Below are positions 10,260 to 18,573 of a DNA stretch of 64,000 bases, one piece after another. Each line of letters starts with the position of its first letter. Positions within the stretch are counted from its first letter, which is position 1. The stretch lies in assembly GCF_900104845.1 (NCBI RefSeq), contig NZ_FNSR01000001.1, positions 3,348,001 through 3,412,000 on the forward strand, read 5' to 3'. The notes beneath the pieces are model-generated. The model had not been told where the DNA came from and made no database searches. It saw nothing but the letters and a program-made list of their open reading frames with translations. Made by a program: the position numbers and the translations under genes. This stretch comes from Paraburkholderia caballeronis. Its GTDB lineage: Bacteria > Pseudomonadota > Gammaproteobacteria > Burkholderiales > Burkholderiaceae.

Positions 10260-10295
10260 TAGCACGCGCAACACCCGAACACACGAAAAACCGCC
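10241..10295 (+). promoter_or_regulatory. Candidate antiterminator pairing in the aroG leader
   Basis: GGCGG (10241-10245), located between the aromatic codons and the leader stop codon, can pair with CCGCC (10291-10295), the 5' arm of the terminator. A ribosome stalled on the aromatic codons would leave GGCGG free to disrupt the terminator. A ribosome reaching the stop codon would cover it. The pairing is short (5 bp plus a possible outer C-G), so its energetic adequacy is inferred. Confidence 0.45.
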
Positions 10296-10318
10296 AGCGA
10301 AGCCTGGCGGTTTTTTTT
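10286..10318 (+). terminator. Rho-independent terminator (attenuator) upstream of aroG
   Basis: CCGCCAG (10291-10297) pairs with CTGGCGG (10304-10310) over a 6-base loop. The stem is flanked by five A residues before and eight T residues after (10311-10318). This is the strongest intrinsic terminator in the window, and it lies about 100 bases before the aroG start codon rather than after a gene. Confidence 0.9.
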
Positions 10319-10420
10319 CGTCCATCCCGTAACCGAGCAGCAACTTCATCTAACGACTTTTTGGCAGCACCGTCCGCGCCACCCCGCAGACACGCTACGA
10401 ACGGATCAGGAGAACCAGCC

Positions 10421-11494
10421 ATGCCCCCGCACAACACCGACGATGTCCGCATCCGGGAATTGAAAGAACTCACGCCGCCCGCCCACCTGATCCGCGAATT
10501 CCCGTGCTCGGAAGCCGCGTCGAACCTGATCTACGAATCGCGCCGCGCACTGCACCGCATCCTGCACGGGATGGACGACCGCCTGATCGTCGTGATCGGC
10601 CCGTGCTCGATCCACGACACCAAGGCCGCGGTCGAATACGCGCGCCAGCTCGTCGAGCAGCGCAAGCGTTTCGCCGGCGACCTGGAGATCGTGATGCGCG
10701 TGTACTTCGAAAAACCGCGCACCACCGTCGGCTGGAAGGGGCTCATCAACGACCCGTATCTCGACAACAGCTTCAAGATCAACGACGGCCTGCGCACCGC
10801 GCGCGAACTGCTCGTGCAGATCAACGAACTCGGCCTGCCGGCCGGCACCGAGTACCTCGACATGATCAGCCCGCAGTACATCGCGGACCTGATCTCGTGG
10901 GGGGCGATCGGCGCGCGCACGACCGAGTCCCAGGTGCACCGCGAACTCGCGTCCGGGCTGTCGTGCCCGGTCGGCTTCAAGAACGGCACCGACGGCAACG
11001 TGAAAATCGCCGTCGATGCGATCAAAGCCGCGTCGCAGCCGCACCATTTCCTGTCGGTCACGAAGGGCGGCCACTCGGCGATCGTGTCGACCGCCGGCAA
11101 CGAGGACTGCCACGTGATCCTGCGCGGCGGCAAGGCGCCGAACTACGACGCGGACAGCGTGAACGTCGCGTGCGCGGACATCGGCAAGGCCGGTCTCGCC
11201 GCGCGCCTGATGATCGACGCGAGCCACGCGAACAGCCAGAAGAAACACGAGAACCAGATTCCGGTCTGCGCGGACATCGGCCGTCAGCTCGCGGCCGGCG
11301 ACGAGCGGATCGTCGGCGTGATGATCGAATCGCATCTCGTCGCGGGCCGCCAGGACCTGAAGGAAGGTTGCGCGCTCACCTACGGGCAGAGCATCACCGA
11401 TGCGTGCATCGGCTGGGACGAGAGCATCCCCGTGCTCGAAGGGCTGGCCGAAGCGGTCCGGCAGCGGCGCGTCGCGCGCGGCAGCGGGAACTGA
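10421..11494 (+). CDS. aroG: 3-deoxy-7-phosphoheptulonate (DAHP) synthase
   Basis: AroG condenses phosphoenolpyruvate and erythrose 4-phosphate to DAHP, the committed step of the shikimate pathway. The 357-residue protein is a class I alpha (E. coli AroF/G/H-like) enzyme. It shows RELKELTPPAHL near the N-terminus, VVIGPCSIHD, RVYFEKPRTTVGWKGLINDP, IGARTTESQVHRELASGLS, PVGFKNGTDG and the C-terminal ASHANSQK metal/substrate region. The ATG is set by AGGAGA eight bases upstream. The gene is preceded by an aromatic leader peptide and terminator, so transcription is probably attenuated by Phe/Tyr supply in addition to allosteric feedback. A terminator lies about 100 bases downstream. Confidence 0.98.
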   Translation: MPPHNTDDVRIRELKELTPPAHLIREFPCSEAASNLIYESRRALHRILHGMDDRLIVVIGPCSIHDTKAAVEYARQLVEQRKRFAGDLEIVMRVYFEKPRTTVGWKGLINDPYLDNSFKINDGLRTARELLVQINELGLPAGTEYLDMISPQYIADLISWGAIGARTTESQVHRELASGLSCPVGFKNGTDGNVKIAVDAIKAASQPHHFLSVTKGGHSAIVSTAGNEDCHVILRGGKAPNYDADSVNVACADIGKAGLAARLMIDASHANSQKKHENQIPVCADIGRQLAAGDERIVGVMIESHLVAGRQDLKEGCALTYGQSITDACIGWDESIPVLEGLAEAVRQRRVARGSGN

Positions 11495-11594
11495 TCGTCC
11501 GCTGGCGAATGCGGTCGAAGGCGCGCTGCGCTCCCTGCGCTACGCAGACGCCTTCGTCAAGCCGCCGTTCGAAGCGAAGCACGAAGCCATACCG

Positions 11595-11620
11595 AAGCCC
11601 GCGCGAGTCGCGGGCTTTTT
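11595..11620 (+). terminator. Rho-independent terminator after aroG
   Basis: AAGCCCGCG (11595-11603) pairs with CGCGGGCTT (11609-11617) over a CGAGT loop, ending in TTTTT. It ends the plus-strand aroG transcript and lies just beyond the convergent stop codon of the minus-strand glycosyltransferase. Confidence 0.85.
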
Positions 11621-11628
11621 CATGTCGG

Positions 11629-12561
11629 CTACAGGCGCGCGGCGCGTTCCGGTTTCACCGAACCCAGACACATCTCGGCAATGCCGATGACGTTGCCGAT
11701 CAGCCGCCCGCGCCGGTCGAGGTGCGCTTCGGGCCGCACCGACTTCACGCAGTTCATCCCGAGCGCGCGCACGATGTTGCTCGCCGCCTCCTTGCGCGAC
11801 AGCACGCCCTTGCGGCACAGGTACATCGCGTTCACGACCTGCGAGTAGCCGAACTTGCGCCCCGACACACGGCCGCCCTGCATCCCGAGATGCACGCCGA
11901 GCAGATAATTGCAGCGCACGAGCCGCCCGCGCCGCGACAGCCGCCGCGAGAAGTCCTTGTCCTCCAGCCAGCCGTATAGCACGAGCCGTTCGTCGAAACG
12001 CAGGTCGCCGATCGACTGCACGCGGCACGCCATGTTGCAGCCATACAGCGACGTGCACGGATCGAGCGGCGGACGTTGCAGCGCGGCCGCTTCGGCGCCA
12101 TCGACCAGCGTGAGCGCCTCCTCCCACGCAACCGGCTGTCCGGTCGCGCCGTCGCGCAGCGTGCGGCCGGACAATCCGGCAAGCGACGGGTCGGCGGCGA
12201 ACACGTCGGCGCACTGCTCGATCCAGTGGCGCTCGGGCGCGAAGTCGTCGTCGAAGAAGATCACGACGTCGGTGTCCGGCGCGAGCGCATCGAGCGCGCG
12301 ATTGCGCTGCACGCTCGAACCCGCGGTGCCGATCAGCACGTCGACACGCAGACCGTTGGCGTCGTAGGGGCCGATGTCCGCGTCGCAACTGCCGGACAGG
12401 ATCAGTTGATCGGGACGCACCGTCTGCCGCGCGAGCAGTCGCACCGCCCACGCGGTCGCGGCCGGCCGCCCCTTCGTCGCGATCACGACCGAAACGCGCA
12501 GACGCGGTTTCGCATCGTCCGTCGCTGCAAGCGGAATGTCGTCGGTCGCGAGGGTCGTCAT
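11629..12561 (-). CDS. Glycosyltransferase family 2
   Basis: This 310-residue GT-A-type glycosyltransferase is a candidate for adding one sugar to the EPS repeat unit at the cytoplasmic face of the membrane. The start of the fold is visible as VSVVIATKGRP (about residues 23-33). The nucleotide-sugar/metal motif follows in VVIFFDDDFAPERHWIE, and a WLEDKDFSRRL block matches the family's acceptor/catalytic (ED) region. There is no obvious membrane segment. The start codon is supported by GGAGAACCCG upstream. It is convergent with aroG and divergent from the next glycosyltransferase, marking the left edge of the EPS locus. Donor and acceptor cannot be read from sequence. Confidence 0.88.
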   Translation of the reverse strand: MTTLATDDIPLAATDDAKPRLRVSVVIATKGRPAATAWAVRLLARQTVRPDQLILSGSCDADIGPYDANGLRVDVLIGTAGSSVQRNRALDALAPDTDVVIFFDDDFAPERHWIEQCADVFAADPSLAGLSGRTLRDGATGQPVAWEEALTLVDGAEAAALQRPPLDPCTSLYGCNMACRVQSIGDLRFDERLVLYGWLEDKDFSRRLSRRGRLVRCNYLLGVHLGMQGGRVSGRKFGYSQVVNAMYLCRKGVLSRKEAASNIVRALGMNCVKSVRPEAHLDRRGRLIGNVIGIAEMCLGSVKPERAARL

Positions 12562-12961
12562 CGGGTTCTCCGCTTTCCGGTGGTCGCTCGGCGGCTGCGT
12601 CGCGCATCGCGCGACCGCGCAGTACAGTACAGATCGCGCACTTCACGACGAAGCGCTTCGAGGTTAACACGCCGCCTCGGTTCGCCCCCGCCCATTCGAC
12701 TGAAGTTGTCCGAAACGTTCTATTCATCGACCGATTCAAACAGTGCATCCGCGATGCGCCGAATACGGCTTCATTCACACTGCATCGAGCGCGTTTCGAC
12801 GCCTGAAAATAAGGGTGCTGCGCTTCATCGCATGCCATAGCGCCGCACCACCGAACGGTTTCGTCTAATAATTATTTTCTAGTTCCGCTCGCGTGGCAAT
12901 TCACCTACAACTACTAGGCAGATCGCGAAAACCCGTCGCGTTCATTCTCCGGAGCCGCCAC
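12562..12961. other. 400-base divergent intergenic region, left end of EPS locus
   Basis: This region separates the divergent GT2 and GT4 glycosyltransferase genes. It has an AT-rich stretch at 12864-12882 (TAATAATTATTTTCTAG) suited to a promoter. A short tandem GTACAGTACAG lies near 12618-12630. I see no convincing gene, RNA or terminator in it. Confidence 0.5.
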
Positions 12962-14119
12962 GTGACTAACAGGATCACGTCCACCGAACCGGGCCTCTGT
13001 CCCGGCGAATGCGCAACGCGCACGACGCGGCCCACCGTGTTCTACGTGCAGCCGTTGATCGCGCGTTATCGCGTCGAAGTCGTCGAATCGCTGAACCGGC
13101 TCTTCAACGTAAAGGTGTTCGCGCGTTCCGAAGGCGTCGAGGCCAGCGGCTTCTCGCGCGAGATGCCTCATTGCGAGGAGTTCGTCGAGACGCGCATCGG
13201 ACGCCTGCTGTCGCGGCGCATCCACATGCAGAGCCACGTGCTGAGGCGCATCGTGGTCGAGCGCCCCGATGCGGTGCTGATCTTCGCGGACGTCCGTTAT
13301 CTGTCGTTGTGGCTCGCGCTCGTCGCCGGGCGCGTGATCGGCGTGCCGGTGCTGATCCATGGCCAGGGGCTGTACCGCTACAAGCCCGCCGGCCTGAGGC
13401 GCGCGATCTGCTATCGGCTCGCGGTCGCGCTTGCAACGCGCTATGTCTGTTATACGGAGGCGTCGCGCTCGTCGCTCGAACAGATCGGTTGCCCGCCCAA
13501 CAAGCTCGTCGTCGCGAACAACTCGCTGACGGTGTCGCATACGGTCGATCCGTCCACGAAGACCGGCAGCGAGGACGGCGTGCTGTTCATCGGCCGGCTG
13601 CGCGAAGGTTCGCAGGTCGAGCGGCTGATCGAGGCGGTCGGCCGGTTGCGCGCCGAAGGACGCAACATCACGCTGCACGTGGTCGGCGGCGGCGAGCACG
13701 GCGAACGCCTGAAGCGCGACTACGGCGATCGCGACTACGTGGTCTGGTACGGCGCGGTATTCGACGACGCCGAGATCGCGGCGATCAGCCAGCGTTGCCG
13801 CGTCGGCTGTTATCCGGGCGCGGCCGGGCTCAGCATCGTTCACCTGTTCGCGTTGAGCCTGCCGCCTGTCGTGCACGACCACCTGCCGCTGCACATGGGA
13901 CCGGAGCCAGGTTACGTCGAGAACGGCCGCACCGGCTTCGTGTTTCCGAGCGACGGCGGCGTCGAAGGGCTCGCGGACACGCTGCGGCACATCTGGGCAT
14001 TGCCGCCCGGTGCGATGCGAGTCACGGCCGAAGCCGCGTCTGCGGCGTACCACGAACTCAATTCGCCGACGCTCGGCCGGCGGCTCGCGGAGATCGTCGA
14101 CGCGGCGGTGCGGGCCTGA
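12962..14119 (+). CDS. Glycosyltransferase, GT-B fold (family 4-like)
   Basis: This 385-residue GT-B glycosyltransferase is a predicted EPS assembly enzyme. The N-terminal half carries TVFYVQPLIARYRVEVVESLNRLF. The C-terminal Rossmann half contains GVLFIGRLREGSQVERLIEAVGRL, LHVVGGGEHGERLK and a terminal acceptor/nucleotide block around GPEPGYVENGRTGFVFPSDG, the usual positions of nucleotide-sugar contacts in family 4. I chose the GTG at 12962 because GGAG lies seven bases upstream; a GTG at 12893 would add 23 residues without a ribosome site. It converges on the Wzx-like flippase gene. The sugar transferred is unknown. Confidence 0.85.
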   Translation: MTNRITSTEPGLCPGECATRTTRPTVFYVQPLIARYRVEVVESLNRLFNVKVFARSEGVEASGFSREMPHCEEFVETRIGRLLSRRIHMQSHVLRRIVVERPDAVLIFADVRYLSLWLALVAGRVIGVPVLIHGQGLYRYKPAGLRRAICYRLAVALATRYVCYTEASRSSLEQIGCPPNKLVVANNSLTVSHTVDPSTKTGSEDGVLFIGRLREGSQVERLIEAVGRLRAEGRNITLHVVGGGEHGERLKRDYGDRDYVVWYGAVFDDAEIAAISQRCRVGCYPGAAGLSIVHLFALSLPPVVHDHLPLHMGPEPGYVENGRTGFVFPSDGGVEGLADTLRHIWALPPGAMRVTAEAASAAYHELNSPTLGRRLAEIVDAAVRA

Positions 14120-14218
14120 TACCGCTGACACCAGCACGACGACGCGGGAAGCGCGTGCGACGACACGCGCCCTGTCATCCGTTATCCGAAGCTCGTCACG
14201 GCGTTCCCAACTGAACGC

Positions 14219-15466
14219 TCACCGCCTGCGCAACGCGCGATACAGCATCCACCCCGCCCCCGACGCCAGCCCGAGCGTCATCGCCCAGGCGATGCCGGTG
14301 ACGCCCCAGCGCTGCGTCGCGACCGGCACCGTCGCGATCAGCACGACGACCTGGAGCAGCGACGCATGCGTCGCCGCGCGCGCGTCGCCGATCGCGCGCA
14401 GGTACGACACGAGCACCGCGATCAGCGCGCCGATCGCCATGTTGATTACGAAGATCCGGAACAGCGGCACCGCCGACAGCCACGCGGAACCGAGCACGAG
14501 GCTGAACAGCGGCTCCGCCGCCGCGCGCAGCACGACGACCACGACGACGAGCCCGAGCGCGACCGCGCCGAGATACATCCGGAACAGGCGCGCGGCCGCG
14601 TGCGGCCCGCCCCGATGATGCGCGGCGAAGGTCGGAAACAGGTATTGCGACATCGCGAGCGCCGCATCGGCGAGCAGCATCTGCGCGAGCCGCGACGACA
14701 TCTGGTACGCGCCGAGCTGGGTCGGCCCAAGCAGCTTGCCGACCATCACCTTGTCGAACTGGTTGATCATCAGGTTCACGACGCTGCTCGCCCAGATCCA
14801 GCGGCTGAAGCCGAGATAGTGGCCGATGCCGGACCAGCGCAGCCGCACCGGCGGACGCGGCGTCAGCGTGGTCCACGTGAGCACGCCCTTGAACGCCTCG
14901 CCGGTCATCATCCCGATCAGCAGCGAGTACGGGCCGACGCCCGTGAGCGCGAGCGTGACGCCGACCGTGCAGTCGACGCACGCGCATGCGATCTCGATGC
15001 ACGCGATGTGCTGGAAGCGCCGGTCGCGCTGCGCGAGAAAATACGCCGGCGACGACACGCCGCGCAGCAGCGGCAGCAGCGCGGCGATCTGCACGAGGCC
15101 CAATGCGCCGCCGAGATGGAACTGCGCGTCCATCAGCGGCGCGATCGCGACCAGCAGCAGCGCGACCAGCAGCCCGCGCGTCGCGAGGGTCGTCCATACC
15201 GCGCCGAACTGGTCGCGCGTCGGCGGCGCATGGCCCTGGATCATCGCCTGCGAGAGCCCGGTATCGGACAGCGCCTCCGCGATCGCGACCGCGAGCAACG
15301 CGACGCTCGCGAGGCCGATCGCGGACGGCCCGAGAATCCGCCCGATCGCGAGAAACTTCACCGCGACGAGGCCGCGCACGACGACCTGCTGCAACAGCAC
15401 CCACGTCGCCGCACCCGGACCGAAACCCAACTTCACCGGCCTTGCCGGCAGCCGCATCGCGCGCAA
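14219..15466 (-). CDS. Wzx/WzxC-like oligosaccharide flippase (MOP superfamily)
   Basis: This polytopic inner-membrane protein of about 415 residues, with roughly 12 hydrophobic helices, resembles the polysaccharide-transporter branch used to flip undecaprenyl-linked repeat units to the periplasm. N-terminal blocks typical of the family are VVRGLVAVKFLAIGRILGP and LSDTGLSQAMIQ. The RWIWASSVVNLMINQFDKVMVGKLLGPTQLG region, divided by hydrophobic helices, matches the WzxC-type middle section. The start is uncertain. A TTG at 15466 has GGAGG six bases upstream, ATG codons lie at 15457 and 15508, and all share the same frame. It would pair with the Wzy-like protein encoded 3 kb away. Confidence 0.85.
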   Translation of the reverse strand: MRAMRLPARPVKLGFGPGAATWVLLQQVVVRGLVAVKFLAIGRILGPSAIGLASVALLAVAIAEALSDTGLSQAMIQGHAPPTRDQFGAVWTTLATRGLLVALLLVAIAPLMDAQFHLGGALGLVQIAALLPLLRGVSSPAYFLAQRDRRFQHIACIEIACACVDCTVGVTLALTGVGPYSLLIGMMTGEAFKGVLTWTTLTPRPPVRLRWSGIGHYLGFSRWIWASSVVNLMINQFDKVMVGKLLGPTQLGAYQMSSRLAQMLLADAALAMSQYLFPTFAAHHRGGPHAAARLFRMYLGAVALGLVVVVVVLRAAAEPLFSLVLGSAWLSAVPLFRIFVINMAIGALIAVLVSYLRAIGDARAATHASLLQVVVLIATVPVATQRWGVTGIAWAMTLGLASGAGWMLYRALRRR

Positions 15467-15755
15467 TCTGCGCCTCCGTGTCGTGTGTCGTACCGCCGTT
15501 GATCGCATCGTTGCGCGCGCCGCCGCCGTCGGGCAGCCCGCCTCGCGCGCGAAGCCGGCCGCGCGCCGGCCTTCGGTGATGCCAGGTTAAACCGTCTGCT
15601 AAATCGCGGAACGCCATCTGCCAGGCAAATTCGGACTGCGCCGGCCGCCGCCCTGTCCGTTTCCGACACGGATGCACCCAATCTGGCGTTTCTGTTCCAT
15701 CGCGCGATGCTAAGGTGAAGCTACCTTTCGTCCCGCCGCCCTTGCGCCGACCGCC

Positions 15756-17042
15756 ATGGAACTCGTGACCGCGCCCGTCACCCGCGTTGCCGTCGCAGCC
15801 GAGTCGCCCCCGGCCCGCTCCGCCGAACCGGAACGCGGCTGGATCGCGATCATCGAGCCGAACTTCAGCGGCCACCGCTGGCGTTACGTCGAGTGGATCG
15901 CGGATGCGTGCATCGAGGCCGGCGAACGCTGCATCGTCGTCACCGACCCGCGCCACGCCTCGCATCCGCTCTCGGAGCGGATCGCGTCGAACCCGCAGCC
16001 GAACCTGCGCATCGCGTTCAGCGACATGCGCACGCTCGCGCCCGGCCTGCTGCGCCGGCGCAGCAGCTACGCGCGTTTTCACACGCTGTTCACGCGCGGC
16101 TTCGACGAAGTGAGCCGCGAACTGCCGGTCAAGCTCGTCGTCGTGCCTTACGCCGATTATTTCTTCTACACGCTCGGGATGCTCGGCTCGCCGTTCGGCT
16201 CGACCGACTGGATCGCGCTGATCATGGGCGCGACGTTCCATCATCCGCAGGTCGGCATCCGCACGCCGCGGCGGCCGCTCGTCGATCGCGCGAAAGGCCT
16301 GCTGTTCGCGCGCGGCATGCACGTGCGCGGGCTGCGCACGCTGCTGACGATCGACCCGACGCTGCCGGACTGGTTCGCCGGCTCACGCGCCGCGCGTCAC
16401 GCCGCGCCGCTCGAATACGTCGCCGACCCGTTCCCGGACACGCCGGTCGAAGACCCGCAGCGCGCGCGCCAGCGCCTCGGCCTCGATCCGCATGCCCGTT
16501 ATCTGCTGGTGTACGGCGCGATCAGCGAGCGCAAGGGCATCCGCGAACTCGTGCAGGCGCTCGCGCGCAAGGGCGATTCGCCGACGCTCGTGATCGCCGG
16601 CGAACAGGACGACGAAACGCGCGAGTTCCTGAATGCGCATCTGCTGCAACTCGCACACGAGCCGGTCGTGTTCGACCGCTTCATTCCGGACGACATGGAG
16701 CGTTCGCTGTTTTCCGCGTGCGATGCGGTGTGGCTCGGCTACAAGCATCACTACGGGATGAGCGGCGTGCTGGTGCAGGCGTACCGGTTCGGCAAGCCGG
16801 TGATCGCGACCGCGGACGGGCTGATCGGCTGGTTCTGCCGCGACGGCCGACTGGGGCCGCGCATCGACGATCTTTCGCCGGAGTCGATCGCGCATGCGCT
16901 CGACGTGATCGCGCAACGATGGAGCGGCGAGGCGGACGGCGCTTCGCTTGCGACGCCTGCGAACGAGAACCTGCTGGCGCGCAACACGCTCGATCAGTTC
17001 AAGCGGTCGTTTCAGCAGGCGGTGAGCACGGCGCGGCCGTGA
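15756..17042 (+). CDS. Glycosyltransferase, GT-B fold
   Basis: This 428-residue predicted cytoplasmic glycosyltransferase has an N-terminal segment IIEPNFSGHRWRYVEWIA and a C-terminal family 4/1-like domain. The latter includes YLLVYGAISERKGIRELVQALAR and LVIAGEQDDETREFL. DAVWLGYKHHYGMSGVLVQAYRFGKPVIATADGLIGW is the nucleotide-sugar and acceptor region. No strong Shine-Dalgarno precedes the ATG, so the first 30 residues, rich in Ala/Val/Pro, may not all be translated. It lies between the divergent wzx-like gene and the convergent acyltransferase, inside the EPS locus. Donor and linkage are unknown. Confidence 0.82.
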   Translation: MELVTAPVTRVAVAAESPPARSAEPERGWIAIIEPNFSGHRWRYVEWIADACIEAGERCIVVTDPRHASHPLSERIASNPQPNLRIAFSDMRTLAPGLLRRRSSYARFHTLFTRGFDEVSRELPVKLVVVPYADYFFYTLGMLGSPFGSTDWIALIMGATFHHPQVGIRTPRRPLVDRAKGLLFARGMHVRGLRTLLTIDPTLPDWFAGSRAARHAAPLEYVADPFPDTPVEDPQRARQRLGLDPHARYLLVYGAISERKGIRELVQALARKGDSPTLVIAGEQDDETREFLNAHLLQLAHEPVVFDRFIPDDMERSLFSACDAVWLGYKHHYGMSGVLVQAYRFGKPVIATADGLIGWFCRDGRLGPRIDDLSPESIAHALDVIAQRWSGEADGASLATPANENLLARNTLDQFKRSFQQAVSTARP

Positions 17043-17157
17043 ACGCAGTGGCGGGCTTCGGCCGATTCCCGATTCCCGGTTATCGAATGACTGCGACGCA
17101 CAACGGATGCATAGCAGGCACTGCTGCATCAGCGGTATCTGTTTGCAAGCTCGCCCC

Positions 17158-18309
17158 TCACGACAACTGCCCTTCCACCGCCGCGACATTGCCGGTCGCC
17201 GGGACCTTCGCGCGCCGGTCCGGGAAATACGCATCGCGCAGCCGCAGGAACGGATATTCGATCGCGCGCGTCGTCAGATACCCCAGCCCGATCGCGATGA
17301 TGAACTGCGCGGGCAGCACGATGGCCCAGATCGCGGTCGGCGGCCACGCCAGCGCCGCGGTCTTGCGGATCAGAAAGTCGCCGGGCGCGAGCGCAAGCGA
17401 ATGCCACAGATAGATCCCATACGAATACACGCCCATCCACGCGACCGCGCGATAAAACCACGACGCGCTGAACATTCCCGAATGTTCGAGCACGAGCACG
17501 ATCACCGCGCAGAAGCCGATCGCCTGCAACGTGAAGCCGATGCTTTCATCGAGCGCGGTGTGGCGCGTCGCGAACACGAGCCATGCGCACAGCGCGACCA
17601 CCGCGACGATCAGCGCGCCGGTATGCGCGGCGAGCCGCCGGTACACGTCGGGTTTCATCCAGTACAGCGCGGCGAGCAGCACGCCGAACAGCAGGCTGTC
17701 GATCCGGTACTGCGTATACGCGAACGCCGCGTCGAGATTGCCGTTCGCGACCACGACGCTGCGCGCGGCGAACACCGCGACGCACAGCACGGCGAGCACG
17801 CCGATGATCACGTTCGCGTTCACGCGCCAGCGCGCGAGCAGCAGCAGCAGCGCGGGCAGGAACAGATAGAAGTGCTCCTCGACCGCGAGGCTCCACGTCT
17901 GCGCGATCGACGTGCCGTAGTAGTTCTGCAGATGCGTGAGGTTCTGCCACAGGAAGGTGTCGCGCGGATGCCGGCCGACGAACGTATGGAACAGGATCAG
18001 CGCATAGTACGCGGGCCAGATCTTGAACATCCGCCGCACGATGAAACGACGCGCGTCGATGCTGCCGGACTGGGAATACTGCTTGAGCAGCAGGCCGCCA
18101 ACGAGGAAGCCGCTCAGCGTGAAGAACAGGTTCACGCCCTCGCGGCCGAAGTTCTTCAGCGGATACTCGATCGCTTCGATCAGCGGGTTGCCGGTGCGCA
18201 CCGTATGGAAATGGAAACCCATCACCGCGAGAATCGCGATGCCGCGCACGAAGTCCAGTTCGACCAGCCGCCCCCGCGCCGTCGAACGCGTACCGCGCCA
18301 TAGCTTCAT
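17158..18309 (-). CDS. Acyltransferase family 3 membrane protein (OafA/YrhL-like)
   Basis: This 383-residue integral membrane O-acyltransferase probably adds acetyl or another acyl group to the EPS repeat unit. The family start is clear: LVELDFVRGIAILAVMGFHFH, followed by NFGREGVNLFFTLSGFLVGGLL and about ten hydrophobic helices. The WSLAVEEHFYLFLPALLLLLAR block is highly characteristic. I chose the ATG giving MKLWRGTRS because GAGGAA lies eight bases upstream. A longer version starting 12 codons earlier would begin with MIRHCYLTEEC and lacks a ribosome site. It converges with the upstream glycosyltransferase and is divergent from the Wzy-like gene. Confidence 0.92.
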   Translation of the reverse strand: MKLWRGTRSTARGRLVELDFVRGIAILAVMGFHFHTVRTGNPLIEAIEYPLKNFGREGVNLFFTLSGFLVGGLLLKQYSQSGSIDARRFIVRRMFKIWPAYYALILFHTFVGRHPRDTFLWQNLTHLQNYYGTSIAQTWSLAVEEHFYLFLPALLLLLARWRVNANVIIGVLAVLCVAVFAARSVVVANGNLDAAFAYTQYRIDSLLFGVLLAALYWMKPDVYRRLAAHTGALIVAVVALCAWLVFATRHTALDESIGFTLQAIGFCAVIVLVLEHSGMFSASWFYRAVAWMGVYSYGIYLWHSLALAPGDFLIRKTAALAWPPTAIWAIVLPAQFIIAIGLGYLTTRAIEYPFLRLRDAYFPDRRAKVPATGNVAAVEGQLS

Positions 18310-18573
18310 CACGCATTCCTCAGTCAAATAACAGTGACGAATCACGCCTTCCGTTGCCCATCTTCGTCACCGGCACCTGCTTGCGTTCGCCAAGTTCACG
18401 GCGTTCTCGGACACGCGGCACGGGGCGGGCGATTTATTCTGCGCCGCCACAACCCAGGCCGATCTCGCCAGCGCCGCGCGCAACGGACTTCCGGCGTTTT
18501 ATAGTGGACCGAACCTTCGCTTGCGGCACACCCGCCGCCTGCGAGCCCCTGCTCCGCACCGGGAGAATCGGCG

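Noticed and set aside
14196..16322. 708-codon minus-strand frame overlapping the flippase gene and a glycosyltransferase
   Set aside because: Arg/Asp-rich composition without domains; the flippase and the plus-strand glycosyltransferase explain the region.
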